Below, piece after piece: positions 9,124 through 18,258 of a stretch of 64,000 nucleotides of DNA (positions are counted from its first letter, which is position 1; each line of letters begins with the position of its first letter). The position numbers were made by a program, and so were the translations under genes. Under the pieces are notes generated by a model that was given only the letters and a program-made list of their open reading frames with translations, was not told where the DNA came from and ran no database searches. The stretch covers positions 44,722 through 108,721 of the forward strand of contig DJTE01000008.1 of assembly GCA_002439165.1 (NCBI GenBank), read 5' to 3'. This stretch comes from Chryseobacterium indologenes. Its GTDB lineage: Bacteria; Bacteroidota; Bacteroidia; Flavobacteriales; Weeksellaceae.

Positions 9124-9154
9124 TTGTGGGATATATTTTTTTTATTTACTTTTA
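9124..9154 (+). promoter_or_regulatory. Putative -33/-7 promoter
   Basis: TTG at 9124-9126 and TACTTTTA at 9147-9154, separated by 20 bases. This fits the Bacteroidota pattern TTG - about 19 - TAnnTTTG, with the last base A in place of G. It would drive the 9451 gene with a long leader. Confidence 0.45.
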
Positions 9155-9221
9155 CAAAAAACTTAAAGCTTTTAATGTTCAGGTTTTTTACGCTAAAAAA
9201 CACATAAAACTAAAGACAACC

Positions 9222-9299
9222 ATGAAAAAAATTACACCAACCTTCCCAAAGCGGGTCTCCCGCTGCTATCATTTACTCCACATTTATTCCCGAAAATAA
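9222..9299 (+). CDS. 25-codon leader ORF
   Basis: ATG AAA AAA ... TAA, 25 codons, beginning MKKITPTFPKRV and ending IYSRK. It lies inside the predicted leader of the 1650-aa gene, about 70 bases downstream of the -7 element. It has no hydrophobic stretch and no run of a single amino acid as in a classic attenuator. It could be a small peptide, a leader peptide or chance; an MKK start after an A-rich stretch is the only support. Confidence 0.25.
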   Translation: MKKITPTFPKRVSRCYHLLHIYSRK

Positions 9300-9351
9300 C
9301 AGAACAGACGGTTTAAATTAAGATCTCCGCAGACCTGTGGTTTACAGGAAC

Positions 9352-9381
9352 ATCATTTTCCATAATAACATGGAAAATGAT
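9352..9381 (+). other. Perfect 11-bp inverted repeat in leader
   Basis: ATCATTTTCCA, 8-base loop, TGGAAAATGAT. It lies about 50 bases after the small leader ORF and 70 bases before the 9451 start. A run of T (GATTTTT) follows after a few bases, so it may act as a weak terminator or as an mRNA structure. Confidence 0.5.
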
Positions 9382-9450
9382 AGCTTGATTTTTCCGTCCG
9401 GCTGCCTATAACTTTTAAAACACAACGTTTAACAATTTCTCGGAAACATT

Positions 9451-12400
9451 ATGAAAAAAAAATCTACGCTGCAGGCGTTTGCCGTACTATTCTGTATAGT
9501 ACCCAGCCATGCTTTTTCCCGGGTAGTTCCTGTTTCGGAACACATTTATGAAAAAGAAAAACTTCTCCGGCCGGAAAGCCTGGCCCCACCCTACGTCTAC
9601 GATCTGGATCCCGGCTTCACTGTTCAGCAGAACGTAAGCCAGAAAGGTCTTGTCGTTATTGAAGGCAAGCTCACCAAACCTTTTACCACCGGAAATATCC
9701 GTATGGAGATCAAGTACAGGAATTCACAGGGAGACTGGATCACTATCTGGTGCAAGACGCTGTACTCATACAACCAGTACAATGAAAACCTTAAGGCCTC
9801 CTTCGAACTTCCGGCTTCCGCCAACCCTGCCTACAATTTAAAAATTGAACTGAATTCTGATGTCAATATCAGCAATTTCAGCAGTGTGGCATGGGAAAGA
9901 TCTGTAAATCACTATAAAGAAGGCGATTATGCAACGGCATCCTGTGAACTGGACGAAAATGAATACACGATCCTCCTGACCCCTAAAAAAAGCGGAACTC
10001 TGACTTTTGATACCACAGGAAAAGTCACAGGAATCAAAGACAGGGTTACTTCTGCCCATTCCTGGAATAAACTCGGGAATGTGATTATGAACAACAAAAA
10101 GGATGATATTGTATTTTCTCCGGCTACACCTGCCCAGCTTGCTCCGGACGGAAAATCCATCACCATGATCAATACAGGTGCTGCAAATAGTGTATTGGGA
10201 TCTACTCCCGAATTCATTTATGATGAAATGGCAGGGCATCCTATCCCTTATTTATACAGCTACAATGATCCGGTGTATATGTTTGCCGGAAAATTTTCCA
10301 TCAACGGATTAATGATGAAATTCAGCCAATGGCCGGGAGATGCCAACGGACCGGGCTATCACAATTTCAAGAATCCCAACCAGCTGGAGAGCAGGTATTT
10401 CAACCTGTACAATACCATCCATGAAAAGCTATCCGATTTCATGACCGATCAGGAGCCTATTGTTATTGTATCCAGCTATATTACAGGATTCAGAGTGTAT
10501 AAGAGTGATGGCACACACATTAACATAACCAACCTTACCGCCCACAGCAATTACGGCGGACCTTATTTCGGCTATACCAATGACCAGGGAAATGCCCGCA
10601 GAGGTCCCGGTTCTGAAAATCTGATCATATCCAATACTCCGGAAATGACTTTATATGGTATGGGAGCTCTTCGTAATGATGTAACAAACTTTTACCAGCC
10701 TGTAAGATCGCTTCAGGATATCGAATCAGAGGTATCAAAATTCATCAACTATGTAGGGATTTTTAATGTACCTTATAACTCAGGGGATTGCGTGAATGCA
10801 TGCTATACTGTAAATTCAGGAGCTACTCCTGACAATACGCCTGCTGACTGGACGAAAGCTCCCAACAGCTATATTTTCACCGGAAAAGATAAGAATGGCA
10901 ATCCTGCTGACGGTCTTTACATTCCTGTAAAAAAAGCCTATGAAATGTGGGCGAAAGGCGGCGATCTGATGAAGGATGAACAGAACAATTACACTAAAAT
11001 TCCAGATAACGGAATTCCTTCTGCCGGCCTTTACTGGGAAGATGAAATTGGCCTGATCCGCTCCGTAGCCCTGGAAGGCACCGGGGAAAATGCCAAAATA
11101 AAAGTACTGGTTAATAAACTGAAAGAAGGAAACGCCGTTGTTTCTTACCGCGTGAATGACAAAGTGTACTGGACATGGCATGTATGGGTAACTGATGATC
11201 CTACGGACGGAAGTACGTATCACCTGGGATTTGAAGAAGATAAAAACGGTAATCTGGTCACCGACTGGAAATGGATGGACAGAAACCTGGGTGCCACTCA
11301 TGCCAATCTTACAGGTCACGGCTTCCAGAGATCCGGAGGGCTGCAATACCAGTGGGGAAGAAAAGATCCTTTCCCTTCCAATTATAAAGACCTTTCTATT
11401 TATACCATCAGAGGAGAAGTCGGAACTTTAAAAGGTTCTGTCCCGTCCAAATACAGAGGAAATTTATATGCAGCTGCAGACAATACCGGCTTCGATTCCC
11501 CGAACGGAAATATCAGATATTCCATCAATAACCCGATCAACCTCATCATTCCTCCGGTTTATGTTTATAAAATAGGGGAAACTCCTGTGAATAACGGGGA
11601 GAACTACCTTGTACAGGGGCCGGCCGTATCAGACTGGGAAAGAAAGGAGCAGACCACCTGGTTCTCAAAAAGCAAATACAAAGTATACGATGCCGATCAT
11701 TATAAAAATGAAACATGGGATCTTTGGGGAGATACCAGAGGGGGTAAGTGGACAAATATAAGTACTTCTGATGTAAATGTTGCTAAAGAAAGTAAGCGGT
11801 ATGCTATGAAATCTCCATATGATCCGTGCCCGTGCGGGTGGAGGGTTCCTTCTTTCTATTCATCAGTAGATGCCGGAGCAAAAACCAGCCCGTGGGGAAA
11901 AGCCGGAGGAGCGAATAATGTAGATATTGTTCCTAATACTCCAAATGTTCAGTATCCGGGAATAAAGGTATACCCGGGCTATGGATTTGACCTGAGCAAT
12001 GTTGCAGACCGCAATCTGGGAATGCTTCCTATCACCGGAAATTATGAATATTATCCGCAGCCAATGACCTTAATCAACCGGACAAGTGCTCAGATCGATG
12101 CGCTGAGAGACGGTAATAAATTATACAAACAGCCAATCATTGGTTTCCAGGATCAGCACAGTGACGGGGCACTCCACGCATCAACCTTCTTCTCTTCCAT
12201 CAGCATAGGGGGAACTCCGGTTACCGGAGCAAGAGGATTATTCCTGATTTCAGATGCCGGAAATATTCCCGGCCATTCAAGTGCGGGATGGCATAATATC
12301 GCCTACAACAGGGTTTTGGAAGGCAATACTTATGAAACAAGAGCAGTACGCTGCATAAAAGACCCCAACAATGCTTATATGCCGTCAGTATTTGAAACAG

Positions 12401-14403
12401 ATTATGTTCTTTCATCTCCTGCACAGTATACCCTTGAGACTCTGAAAGAATGGACCAAAGAACCCAACAGCTATATCGAATATACCAATAATTCACTGGA
12501 GGTTCCTGCAGCCGGCAAGGACAGAATCATTGATATTCCTTTAAAGAAAGCTTACGCTATGCACAAGCTGTATTTATCTGAAAACAATGAGATGCCTGCC
12601 GGAAGTATAAAATCAACTTCTGTGGTATGGACCACAGATCAGAGCCTGATTTCCAAAGTAGAAATTATTGACGGCTCAATTGAAACGGCAAAACTGCGCG
12701 TTACCCTTAATGAAAACAGAACAGGAAATGCCGTAGTAGGATTCCATTTAGGAAACTCCGGGCAGTGGACCGCCGGAAACAATACAGACCCTCTTCTCTG
12801 GAGCTGGCATATCTGGGCACCTAAATCCGTTATACAGGAACAGCCGGAGTATAAGACAGAAACTGTTGCCAATACGGGAATTACCGAAGACACTGCCGGG
12901 CAGTTTGTCAATTCCGCAAAAAGCTATTACGGAGTTCCGTTAAAAACAACCCTGATGGACAGAGACCTGGGTGCCTTAGGCCCATTCCTGAACCAGCATA
13001 TGGTAGAACAGGGCCTATACGGTACATTCTATTATAATGCATCCAATCCTGCCTATTACGGAAATGCCATCGTGCAGACGATCAAAGACAGCGGCGGACT
13101 TCATTACCAGTGGGGAAGAAAAGATCCGCTACCGGTATTCTACTATCCCGGAGGTTTTTATGAGCACTCTGCGGGAGGAAATACCCGGAATCTGTTCAGA
13201 AAGTACACTATTTTCAGGCAGACCGGAACCAGTGCCGGAAATATCGTTTATTCAGGAGCGATTGATGAAACCAGCTATATGGCCAACCAGACTAAAGATT
13301 ATTCCACGTATTCCAGCGGTGTGGCAGCCAATGATACTCCGGACCTGAAACTTAAAAAGGTTCTGAAGTATTCGGTAAATAACCCTTCTGTTTTCATGTA
13401 TCAGAGTACAGCTGCAAGTAAAGACTGGATTTCCGGAGAAAACGGCCTCGCTTCTGAAAGATGGGGACATGCCACAGAGAAATCACCTTATGACCCATGT
13501 CCTGAAGGATGGAGAATTCCAGATGTACAGGGAATCGCTGACGGGGGAGTGAATATTTCTCCGGGATTCCTGGCCTATGCCAAAGGAAACTCACCGTGGT
13601 ATTACCACGCTAATTTTATCCAGAACAATAAAAATGTTTATGGTCTGGATCCTTCCGATATGAATACTTTTGTGAGCAATGAAGCTTTCAGTGCATCCAA
13701 ACTGAATTATCTGGGCGGCTATGTAAAATCTGTTCCTCCTGCCGGCCAGGGAAGGGTAAATGTGAGATACGGCTTTATCTTTAATAAGCCTGAATACAAT
13801 ATCGGTAATTTCCCGAATAACGGAATCAGAGGATTTGGCGGAGGAAATGCCCTGACAGCTTCCCAGGCCGGTACATTCGGAGCTGATGAGAATTTCAAGC
13901 TTTCCGGAGTATGGACCGCGGCTCTCAGAGGAGATAACTCTATCGGAATCCTGTTCAATACGGAGATCAGCCAGGTAAGTCACGATGTAAAAATGTATTT
14001 CTTTACCCCAAGCTTCTCTTTCCGTCCCCAGTCTGCCATGTCGTGCCGATGTGCGAAAATCCAGTATGATGCAGATGGAAAGGAGATTCCAAGATATGAA
14101 CCGTTTGCGATTCCTGTTCCTAAAAACGCAGTACAGAAAGCAGTGAATATCTTTGCTGAAAAAGAAATAGAAAAGATTCAGAAGGATAATAAACTGATCC
14201 TGTTCCCGAATCCAGTGAAAAATACCCTGTACATCAATGCTGATGATAAAGATTATTATTTCCAGATTTACAATCTTTCCGGACAGCTTATTAAGGAAGG
14301 AAAGTTTGAGAACAGACAGACCGATGTTTCTTCACTGATATCCGGAGCCTATCTGGTACGGATCAACAATGCGGAAACCTTTGTAAAAATCATTAAACAG
14401 TAA
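9451..14403 (+). CDS. Secreted 1650-aa protein with two FISUMP-like modules and T9SS type A sorting domain
   Basis: Signal peptide at residues 1-23 (MKKK..., then a hydrophobic core). The N-terminal 450 residues are an unassigned beta-rich region. Two homologous halves follow, at roughly 460-1000 and 1000-1560; each contains a W(M)DR(N/D)LGA motif, GGL(Q/H)YQWGRKDP, and a KSPYDPCP(C/E)GWR(V/I)P motif, as in the Fibrobacter succinogenes major paralogous (FISUMP) domain found widely in Bacteroidota surface proteins. The last 75 residues (LFPNPVKNTLYI ... SGAYLVRI) are a T9SS type A C-terminal sorting domain, so the protein should be exported by the Por machinery and released or anchored at the cell surface. 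Function unknown; possibly adhesion. A strong terminator follows. Its position right after the glycan locus may be coincidental. Confidence 0.8.
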   Translation: MKKKSTLQAFAVLFCIVPSHAFSRVVPVSEHIYEKEKLLRPESLAPPYVYDLDPGFTVQQNVSQKGLVVIEGKLTKPFTTGNIRMEIKYRNSQGDWITIWCKTLYSYNQYNENLKASFELPASANPAYNLKIELNSDVNISNFSSVAWERSVNHYKEGDYATASCELDENEYTILLTPKKSGTLTFDTTGKVTGIKDRVTSAHSWNKLGNVIMNNKKDDIVFSPATPAQLAPDGKSITMINTGAANSVLGSTPEFIYDEMAGHPIPYLYSYNDPVYMFAGKFSINGLMMKFSQWPGDANGPGYHNFKNPNQLESRYFNLYNTIHEKLSDFMTDQEPIVIVSSYITGFRVYKSDGTHINITNLTAHSNYGGPYFGYTNDQGNARRGPGSENLIISNTPEMTLYGMGALRNDVTNFYQPVRSLQDIESEVSKFINYVGIFNVPYNSGDCVNACYTVNSGATPDNTPADWTKAPNSYIFTGKDKNGNPADGLYIPVKKAYEMWAKGGDLMKDEQNNYTKIPDNGIPSAGLYWEDEIGLIRSVALEGTGENAKIKVLVNKLKEGNAVVSYRVNDKVYWTWHVWVTDDPTDGSTYHLGFEEDKNGNLVTDWKWMDRNLGATHANLTGHGFQRSGGLQYQWGRKDPFPSNYKDLSIYTIRGEVGTLKGSVPSKYRGNLYAAADNTGFDSPNGNIRYSINNPINLIIPPVYVYKIGETPVNNGENYLVQGPAVSDWERKEQTTWFSKSKYKVYDADHYKNETWDLWGDTRGGKWTNISTSDVNVAKESKRYAMKSPYDPCPCGWRVPSFYSSVDAGAKTSPWGKAGGANNVDIVPNTPNVQYPGIKVYPGYGFDLSNVADRNLGMLPITGNYEYYPQPMTLINRTSAQIDALRDGNKLYKQPIIGFQDQHSDGALHASTFFSSISIGGTPVTGARGLFLISDAGNIPGHSSAGWHNIAYNRVLEGNTYETRAVRCIKDPNNAYMPSVFETDYVLSSPAQYTLETLKEWTKEPNSYIEYTNNSLEVPAAGKDRIIDIPLKKAYAMHKLYLSENNEMPAGSIKSTSVVWTTDQSLISKVEIIDGSIETAKLRVTLNENRTGNAVVGFHLGNSGQWTAGNNTDPLLWSWHIWAPKSVIQEQPEYKTETVANTGITEDTAGQFVNSAKSYYGVPLKTTLMDRDLGALGPFLNQHMVEQGLYGTFYYNASNPAYYGNAIVQTIKDSGGLHYQWGRKDPLPVFYYPGGFYEHSAGGNTRNLFRKYTIFRQTGTSAGNIVYSGAIDETSYMANQTKDYSTYSSGVAANDTPDLKLKKVLKYSVNNPSVFMYQSTAASKDWISGENGLASERWGHATEKSPYDPCPEGWRIPDVQGIADGGVNISPGFLAYAKGNSPWYYHANFIQNNKNVYGLDPSDMNTFVSNEAFSASKLNYLGGYVKSVPPAGQGRVNVRYGFIFNKPEYNIGNFPNNGIRGFGGGNALTASQAGTFGADENFKLSGVWTAALRGDNSIGILFNTEISQVSHDVKMYFFTPSFSFRPQSAMSCRCAKIQYDADGKEIPRYEPFAIPVPKNAVQKAVNIFAEKEIEKIQKDNKLILFPNPVKNTLYINADDKDYYFQIYNLSGQLIKEGKFENRQTDVSSLISGAYLVRINNAETFVKIIKQ

Positions 14404-14425
14404 CAAACTGCCATTGCTTTAAACG

Positions 14426-14453
14426 AACTGCCTCAGACTGAGGCAGTTTTTTT
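14426..14453 (+). terminator. Rho-independent terminator
   Basis: Perfect 10-bp stem AACTGCCTCA / TGAGGCAGTT with a 3-base loop, followed by seven T. Ends the 1650-aa protein gene. Confidence 0.9.
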
Positions 14454-14657
14454 ATGCAGATTTAAAAATATTTTGATCTTTAAATTCAATTTTATGATTA
14501 ATAGTTCGTAATTTTATCATTGTTTTTTGAGTTTGGATTATTGCTTTTTCAGAAAAACTTATCTGAAAATGGCTTGTAATGATCTTTTTAAATATGATTT
14601 TAAGCATATTTTAATATTAAATTTTGTTAAAAGTGTCTGCCTTTACGGCAAAAATTA

Positions 14658-14665
14658 TATTTTTG
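14658..14665 (+). promoter_or_regulatory. TAnnTTTG -7 element for carbonic anhydrase
   Basis: TATTTTTG, about 79 bases before the ATG at 14745. The nearest upstream TTG is 31 bases away, farther than usual, so only the -7 part is supported. Confidence 0.45.
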
Positions 14666-14744
14666 CATGATTATTGATTTAGTCTATTGAATTTGAAAAT
14701 AATTTAAACGAAATAAATAATTATAAACCTTAAACATTTAAATT

Positions 14745-15413
14745 ATGTCACAATCGTACGAAGTTATTTTCGAAAACAACAAGAAGTGGGTAGAGTCTAA
14801 AATTGCAGAAAACCCGGATTTTTTCCATGAACTGGCTAAAACTCAGACGCCTGATTATCTGTATATCGGATGTTCAGACAGTAGAGCAACAGCAGAAGAG
14901 ATCATGGGTGCAAAACCGGGAGAAGTTTTTGTCCACAGAAACATTGCCAATGTTGTCAATACTTTAGACATGAGTTCCACAGCGGTTATTCAATACGCGG
15001 TAGAACATCTTAAAGTAAAGCACATTGTGGTATGCGGACATTACAACTGTGGTGGTGTAAAAGCAGCGATGACCCCTCAGGACTTAGGATTATTAAATCC
15101 GTGGCTGAGAAACATCCGTGACGTTTACAGATTGCACCAAACTGAATTAGACGCTATCGAAGACGAAGGAAAACGTTATGACAGACTGGTAGAACTTAAC
15201 GTTCAGGAACAGTGTATCAACGTGATCAAAATGGCCTGCGTGCAGGAAAGATACATTTTAGAAGAGTATCCTATCGTACATGGCTGGGTGTTTGACCTTA
15301 GAACCGGTAAGATCATTGATCTGGAAATTGATTTTGAGAAAATCTTAAAAGACATTCAGAAGATCTACAACCTTACAAGTTCTGACTGGGTAATGAGCAG
15401 AAAAACTCAATAA
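14745..15413 (+). CDS. Beta-class carbonic anhydrase
   Basis: 222 aa; catalyses CO2 + H2O to bicarbonate. Zinc ligands of the beta class are all present: Cys43 (in CSDSR, with the Asp45/Arg47 dyad), His99 and Cys102 (in CGHYNCGG). No signal peptide, so cytoplasmic. It is followed by a small exported protein and a SulP transporter, which suggests a bicarbonate supply module; bicarbonate is needed for fatty acid and other carboxylation reactions. Length is normal for the family. Confidence 0.95.
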   Translation: MSQSYEVIFENNKKWVESKIAENPDFFHELAKTQTPDYLYIGCSDSRATAEEIMGAKPGEVFVHRNIANVVNTLDMSSTAVIQYAVEHLKVKHIVVCGHYNCGGVKAAMTPQDLGLLNPWLRNIRDVYRLHQTELDAIEDEGKRYDRLVELNVQEQCINVIKMACVQERYILEEYPIVHGWVFDLRTGKIIDLEIDFEKILKDIQKIYNLTSSDWVMSRKTQ

Positions 15414-15439
15414 TTTTTTTCTGACAAAAAGAGGGTAAA

Positions 15440-15739
15440 ATGAAATTCTGGAGTATTATTATTTTGATGTTCTTCCTAAACTTTACAGCGCTGCCGGGCA
15501 TTGCTGCGGTTGCCGGCTGGGAGTTGGTAAGAACCAATGTAGTAATCAACGAAGAGGAGCCTCACTCTCACCCGTCATCTTTTATTGTTTACGAAAAGAC
15601 CCTTCCGAAAACTTTGGATGTATTCGATTATCTGAAGTTCTCCGAACCTGATCCTCAGGGCGTGTCTTTTGTGCTGATAGATGATTCTTTTCATCTGTCG
15701 CCTTTACTCACTATATTTTCTCCGCCTCCGGAAGCTTAA
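15440..15739 (+). CDS. Small exported protein of unknown function
   Basis: 99 aa with an N-terminal hydrophobic segment (residues 1-23, a signal peptide or anchor). The mature part has EEEPHSHPSSF near residue 40 and a proline-rich C-terminus (FSPPPEA). It starts 26 bases after the carbonic anhydrase stop and precedes the SulP gene, so it is probably in the same transcript. I do not recognise a domain; the acidic/His stretch might bind metal, but this is only a guess. Confidence 0.65.
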   Translation: MKFWSIIILMFFLNFTALPGIAAVAGWELVRTNVVINEEEPHSHPSSFIVYEKTLPKTLDVFDYLKFSEPDPQGVSFVLIDDSFHLSPLLTIFSPPPEA

Positions 15740-15881
15740 TTTTTAAGTATAGTTAGATTTATTTAATAGTATTCATGTCTGAGCTTGATATGGAATACGT
15801 GTGCTTTAAAAATTAAATTTCCAATCTTTTATAACTGATTATCAAGGGATTGACCGATCGGTTATATTTTTCAAAAAAATC

Positions 15882-17474
15882 ATGAAAAAAACATCATTAT
15901 TAGGAGGAATCAAGGAGAATTTCCCTTCAGGGCTCGTTGTATTCTTAGTTGCGTTACCTTTATGTTTAGGAATCGCTTTAGCATCGGGGGCACCACCGTT
16001 GTCGGGTATTATTGCCGGTATCGTGGGAGGCCTTGTCGTAGGATTCATCAGTAATTCAAATATCTCGGTATCCGGTCCGGCTGCCGGACTTACCGCTATT
16101 GTTTTAACAGCCATTACAGATCTGGGGGCTTTTGAACTGTTCTTATGTGCCGGAATTATTGCCGGGCTTATCCAGTTGGTTCTTGGATTCGTAAGAGCAG
16201 GAAGTATTTCCAACTATTTTCCGAATAACGTTATTGAAGGAATGCTTGCCGCTATCGGAATCATTATTATTTTAAAACAGATTCCTCATGCGATGGGATT
16301 TGATAAAGATTATGAAGGCAATCAGTCTCTTTTCGAAAACGGAGTCAACTTTGGTTATTTCTCAGAACTTTTCGGAGCGATTCATCCGGGAGCCATTATT
16401 GTAACCCTGGTTTCCGTAGCTATTCTTATTGTATGGGATAAAATTCCTGCTTTAAAGAGGATGAAAATGCTTCCCGGAGCTTTGGTAGCTGTTGTTACCG
16501 GGATTCTTCTGAACGAAGCTTTTAAGCTGTCCGGAAGCTCTCTGGCGATCAGCAGCCAGCATTTGGTTTCACTGCCTGTTCCGCAGTCACTGGATGATTT
16601 TAAAAATCTTGTAACCATGCCGGATTTCACAGGATTTACCAATCTTAAGGTATGGATTGTAGGAGCAACTATTGCCATTGTAGCTTCTATTGAAACCCTT
16701 CTTTGTATTGAAGCGTCTGACAGACTGGATAAGCAGAGAAGAATCACCGATACCAATCTTGAACTTAAAGCCCAGGGAATCGGAAATCTTGTAAGCTCAT
16801 TCATCGGAGGACTTCCTATGACTTCAGTTGTCGTAAGAAGTTCTGCCAACGCGAATGCAGGAGCAACCTCCAAACTGTCTGCCATGATTCATGGTGTACT
16901 GTTATTGGTCTGTGTACTTACCATTCCATTTATTCTTAACCTTATTCCGCTTGCTACTCTTGCTGCGGTCCTGATCCTTGTAGGATATAAGCTGGCAAAA
17001 CCGGCAACCTTCAAGCACTTCTGGCATCTTGGAAAATTCCAGTTTATCCCGTTTGCGGCTACGGTTGCAGCAGTAGTTGCCACGGACCTTTTAAAAGGAG
17101 TGGGTATCGGTCTGGCTATTTCGGTTTTCTATATCCTTCAGGGAAATATGAAACGTGCTTATTATCTGAGCAGGGAAAAGCTGAATAATGCAGACGGTAT
17201 TACCATTAAACTGGCTGAGGAGGTATCTTTCCTGAATAAGGCTGCCATTAAAAAAACTTTAAAAAATATCAAATCCAATTCTGCAGTGACCATCGATGCA
17301 AGGGGAACTTCATATATTGCCACAGATGTACTGGAAATGATTCAGGATTTCGCAAATATCCGGGCAAAAGAAGAAGACATTGATGTGGAACTTTTAGGCT
17401 TCAAAACTTCATATACAGATTATGAAAGAGATGAAGATTCCCATATCCTGATCACACACAGAAGGGCGATGTAA
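15882..17474 (+). CDS. SulP-family anion (probably bicarbonate) transporter with STAS domain
   Basis: 530 aa inner-membrane protein. The N-terminal 400 residues hold the multi-helix SulP core, with FPSGLVVFLVALPLCLGIALASG at the start, the IAGIVGG region and the GGLPMTSVVVRSSAN motif. A short STAS domain (about residues 440-525, with VTIDARGTSYI) closes it. Downstream of a carbonic anhydrase, a BicA-like bicarbonate role fits better than sulfate uptake. The perfect palindrome ACCGATCGGT at 15853-15862, 20 bases before the start, could be an operator. A strong terminator follows. Confidence 0.9.
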   Translation: MKKTSLLGGIKENFPSGLVVFLVALPLCLGIALASGAPPLSGIIAGIVGGLVVGFISNSNISVSGPAAGLTAIVLTAITDLGAFELFLCAGIIAGLIQLVLGFVRAGSISNYFPNNVIEGMLAAIGIIIILKQIPHAMGFDKDYEGNQSLFENGVNFGYFSELFGAIHPGAIIVTLVSVAILIVWDKIPALKRMKMLPGALVAVVTGILLNEAFKLSGSSLAISSQHLVSLPVPQSLDDFKNLVTMPDFTGFTNLKVWIVGATIAIVASIETLLCIEASDRLDKQRRITDTNLELKAQGIGNLVSSFIGGLPMTSVVVRSSANANAGATSKLSAMIHGVLLLVCVLTIPFILNLIPLATLAAVLILVGYKLAKPATFKHFWHLGKFQFIPFAATVAAVVATDLLKGVGIGLAISVFYILQGNMKRAYYLSREKLNNADGITIKLAEEVSFLNKAAIKKTLKNIKSNSAVTIDARGTSYIATDVLEMIQDFANIRAKEEDIDVELLGFKTSYTDYERDEDSHILITHRRAM

Positions 17475-17531
17475 AAGCAAGTAGCGGTCAGATATAAATT
17501 GATTGGAAATTAATTTTTAAAAGTACAACAG

Positions 17532-17562
17532 AAGACCATCGGAGTTTCCGATGGTCTTTATT
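17532..17562 (+). terminator. Rho-independent terminator after SulP gene
   Basis: Perfect 12-bp stem AAGACCATCGGA / TCCGATGGTCTT with a GTT loop, then TATTTTA. It lies between convergent genes; the T-rich side favours the plus strand. Confidence 0.85.
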
Positions 17563-17609
17563 TTATACTGATGCAGGATAAATAATTTACGAAATATTTA
17601 ATCCGGGTG

Positions 17610-18173
17610 CTACTTTCCGTTAAATGCCGACATGGTATTATTAATCCCTGCAAAAACAAAGGACAAGCTGGCTTTGGAAAACTTATCAATTCTTTCGGGC
17701 AATTTTTCCGCTTCTTCTCCGTTCCAGGTACCCAGTACATAGTCTACCTGACGGCCTTCAGAAAAATCTGCGGATATTCCGAAACGGAGCCTTGCATAAT
17801 TCTGGGTGTTCAGTACCTCATTAATATTTTTAAGACCGTTATGACCAGCGTCCGAACCTTTCATCTTCATCCTCAACGTACCGAACGGCAATGCCAGATC
17901 ATCCGTGATAATGAGCACGTTCTCCAAAGGAATATTTTCCTTCTGCATCCAGTACCTTACAGCATTACCGGAAAGATTCATATAAGTATCGGGTTTAAGG
18001 ATAAAAACCTTTCTGCCTTTATATTTTCCTTCAGCCATCCATCCGAAATTGGTTGTATTGAATGGAGCTTCAAGAGTTTCCCCGATTTTTTCGGCAACCT
18101 TAAAGCCTATGTTATGGCGTGTATTTTCGTATTCCGGGCCTTTATTTCCGAGGCCGACGATTAAATATTTCAT
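17610..18173 (-). CDS. pth: Peptidyl-tRNA hydrolase
   Basis: 187 aa, the normal bacterial Pth length. It cleaves peptidyl-tRNA released prematurely from ribosomes. The active-site residues are present: Asn10 and His20 (VGLGNKGPEYENTRHNIGF), Asn66 (YMNLSG), Asp92 (TDDLALP) and Asn112 (GHNGLKN). Cytoplasmic. A TAATTTTG -7 element lies 13 bases before its start. It overlaps no neighbour; the gene upstream on the same strand ends 85 bases away with its own terminator, so pth is probably monocistronic. Confidence 0.96.
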   Translation of the reverse strand: MKYLIVGLGNKGPEYENTRHNIGFKVAEKIGETLEAPFNTTNFGWMAEGKYKGRKVFILKPDTYMNLSGNAVRYWMQKENIPLENVLIITDDLALPFGTLRMKMKGSDAGHNGLKNINEVLNTQNYARLRFGISADFSEGRQVDYVLGTWNGEEAEKLPERIDKFSKASLSFVFAGINNTMSAFNGK

Positions 18174-18186
18174 TAGAAATTTTTTA

Positions 18187-18194
18187 CAAAATTA
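18187..18194 (-). promoter_or_regulatory. TAnnTTTG -7 element for pth
   Basis: TAATTTTG on the minus strand, 13 bases before the pth start codon. Confidence 0.45.
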
Positions 18195-18201
18195 AGGGAT
18201 A

Positions 18202-18238
18202 AAAAACAAAAAGCCCAATCTTGGAAAGACCGGGCTTT
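18202..18238 (-). terminator. Rho-independent terminator
   Basis: On the minus strand AAAGCCC pairs with GGGCTTT, with an inner GTCTT/AAGAT extension, followed by a T-rich tract (TTGTTTTTT). Ends the 310-aa lipoprotein gene and insulates pth. Confidence 0.8.
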
Positions 18239-18258
18239 ATATTTTAAGAAATTATTTT

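Larger units (their letters stand above)
9027..9450. other. Leader/promoter region before the 1650-aa secreted protein
   Basis: 424 AT-rich bases between genes. Contents: a good -33/-7 promoter match (9124-9154), a 25-codon ORF (9222-9299) and a perfect 11-bp hairpin (9352-9381), all in the orientation of the following gene. If the promoter is real, the transcript has a 5' leader of about 290 bases. Confidence 0.55.
14404..14744. other. Terminator plus upstream region of carbonic anhydrase
   Basis: 341 bases: terminator at 14426-14453, then very AT-rich DNA with a -7 match at 14658-14665. I see no ORF or RNA gene in it. Confidence 0.6.

Noticed and set aside
16382..16885. 167-aa minus-strand ORF within the SulP gene
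   Set aside because: Shadow of a membrane-protein gene; no independent evidence.
17607..18164. 185-aa plus-strand ORF opposite pth
   Set aside because: Mirror of pth, which has all catalytic residues.
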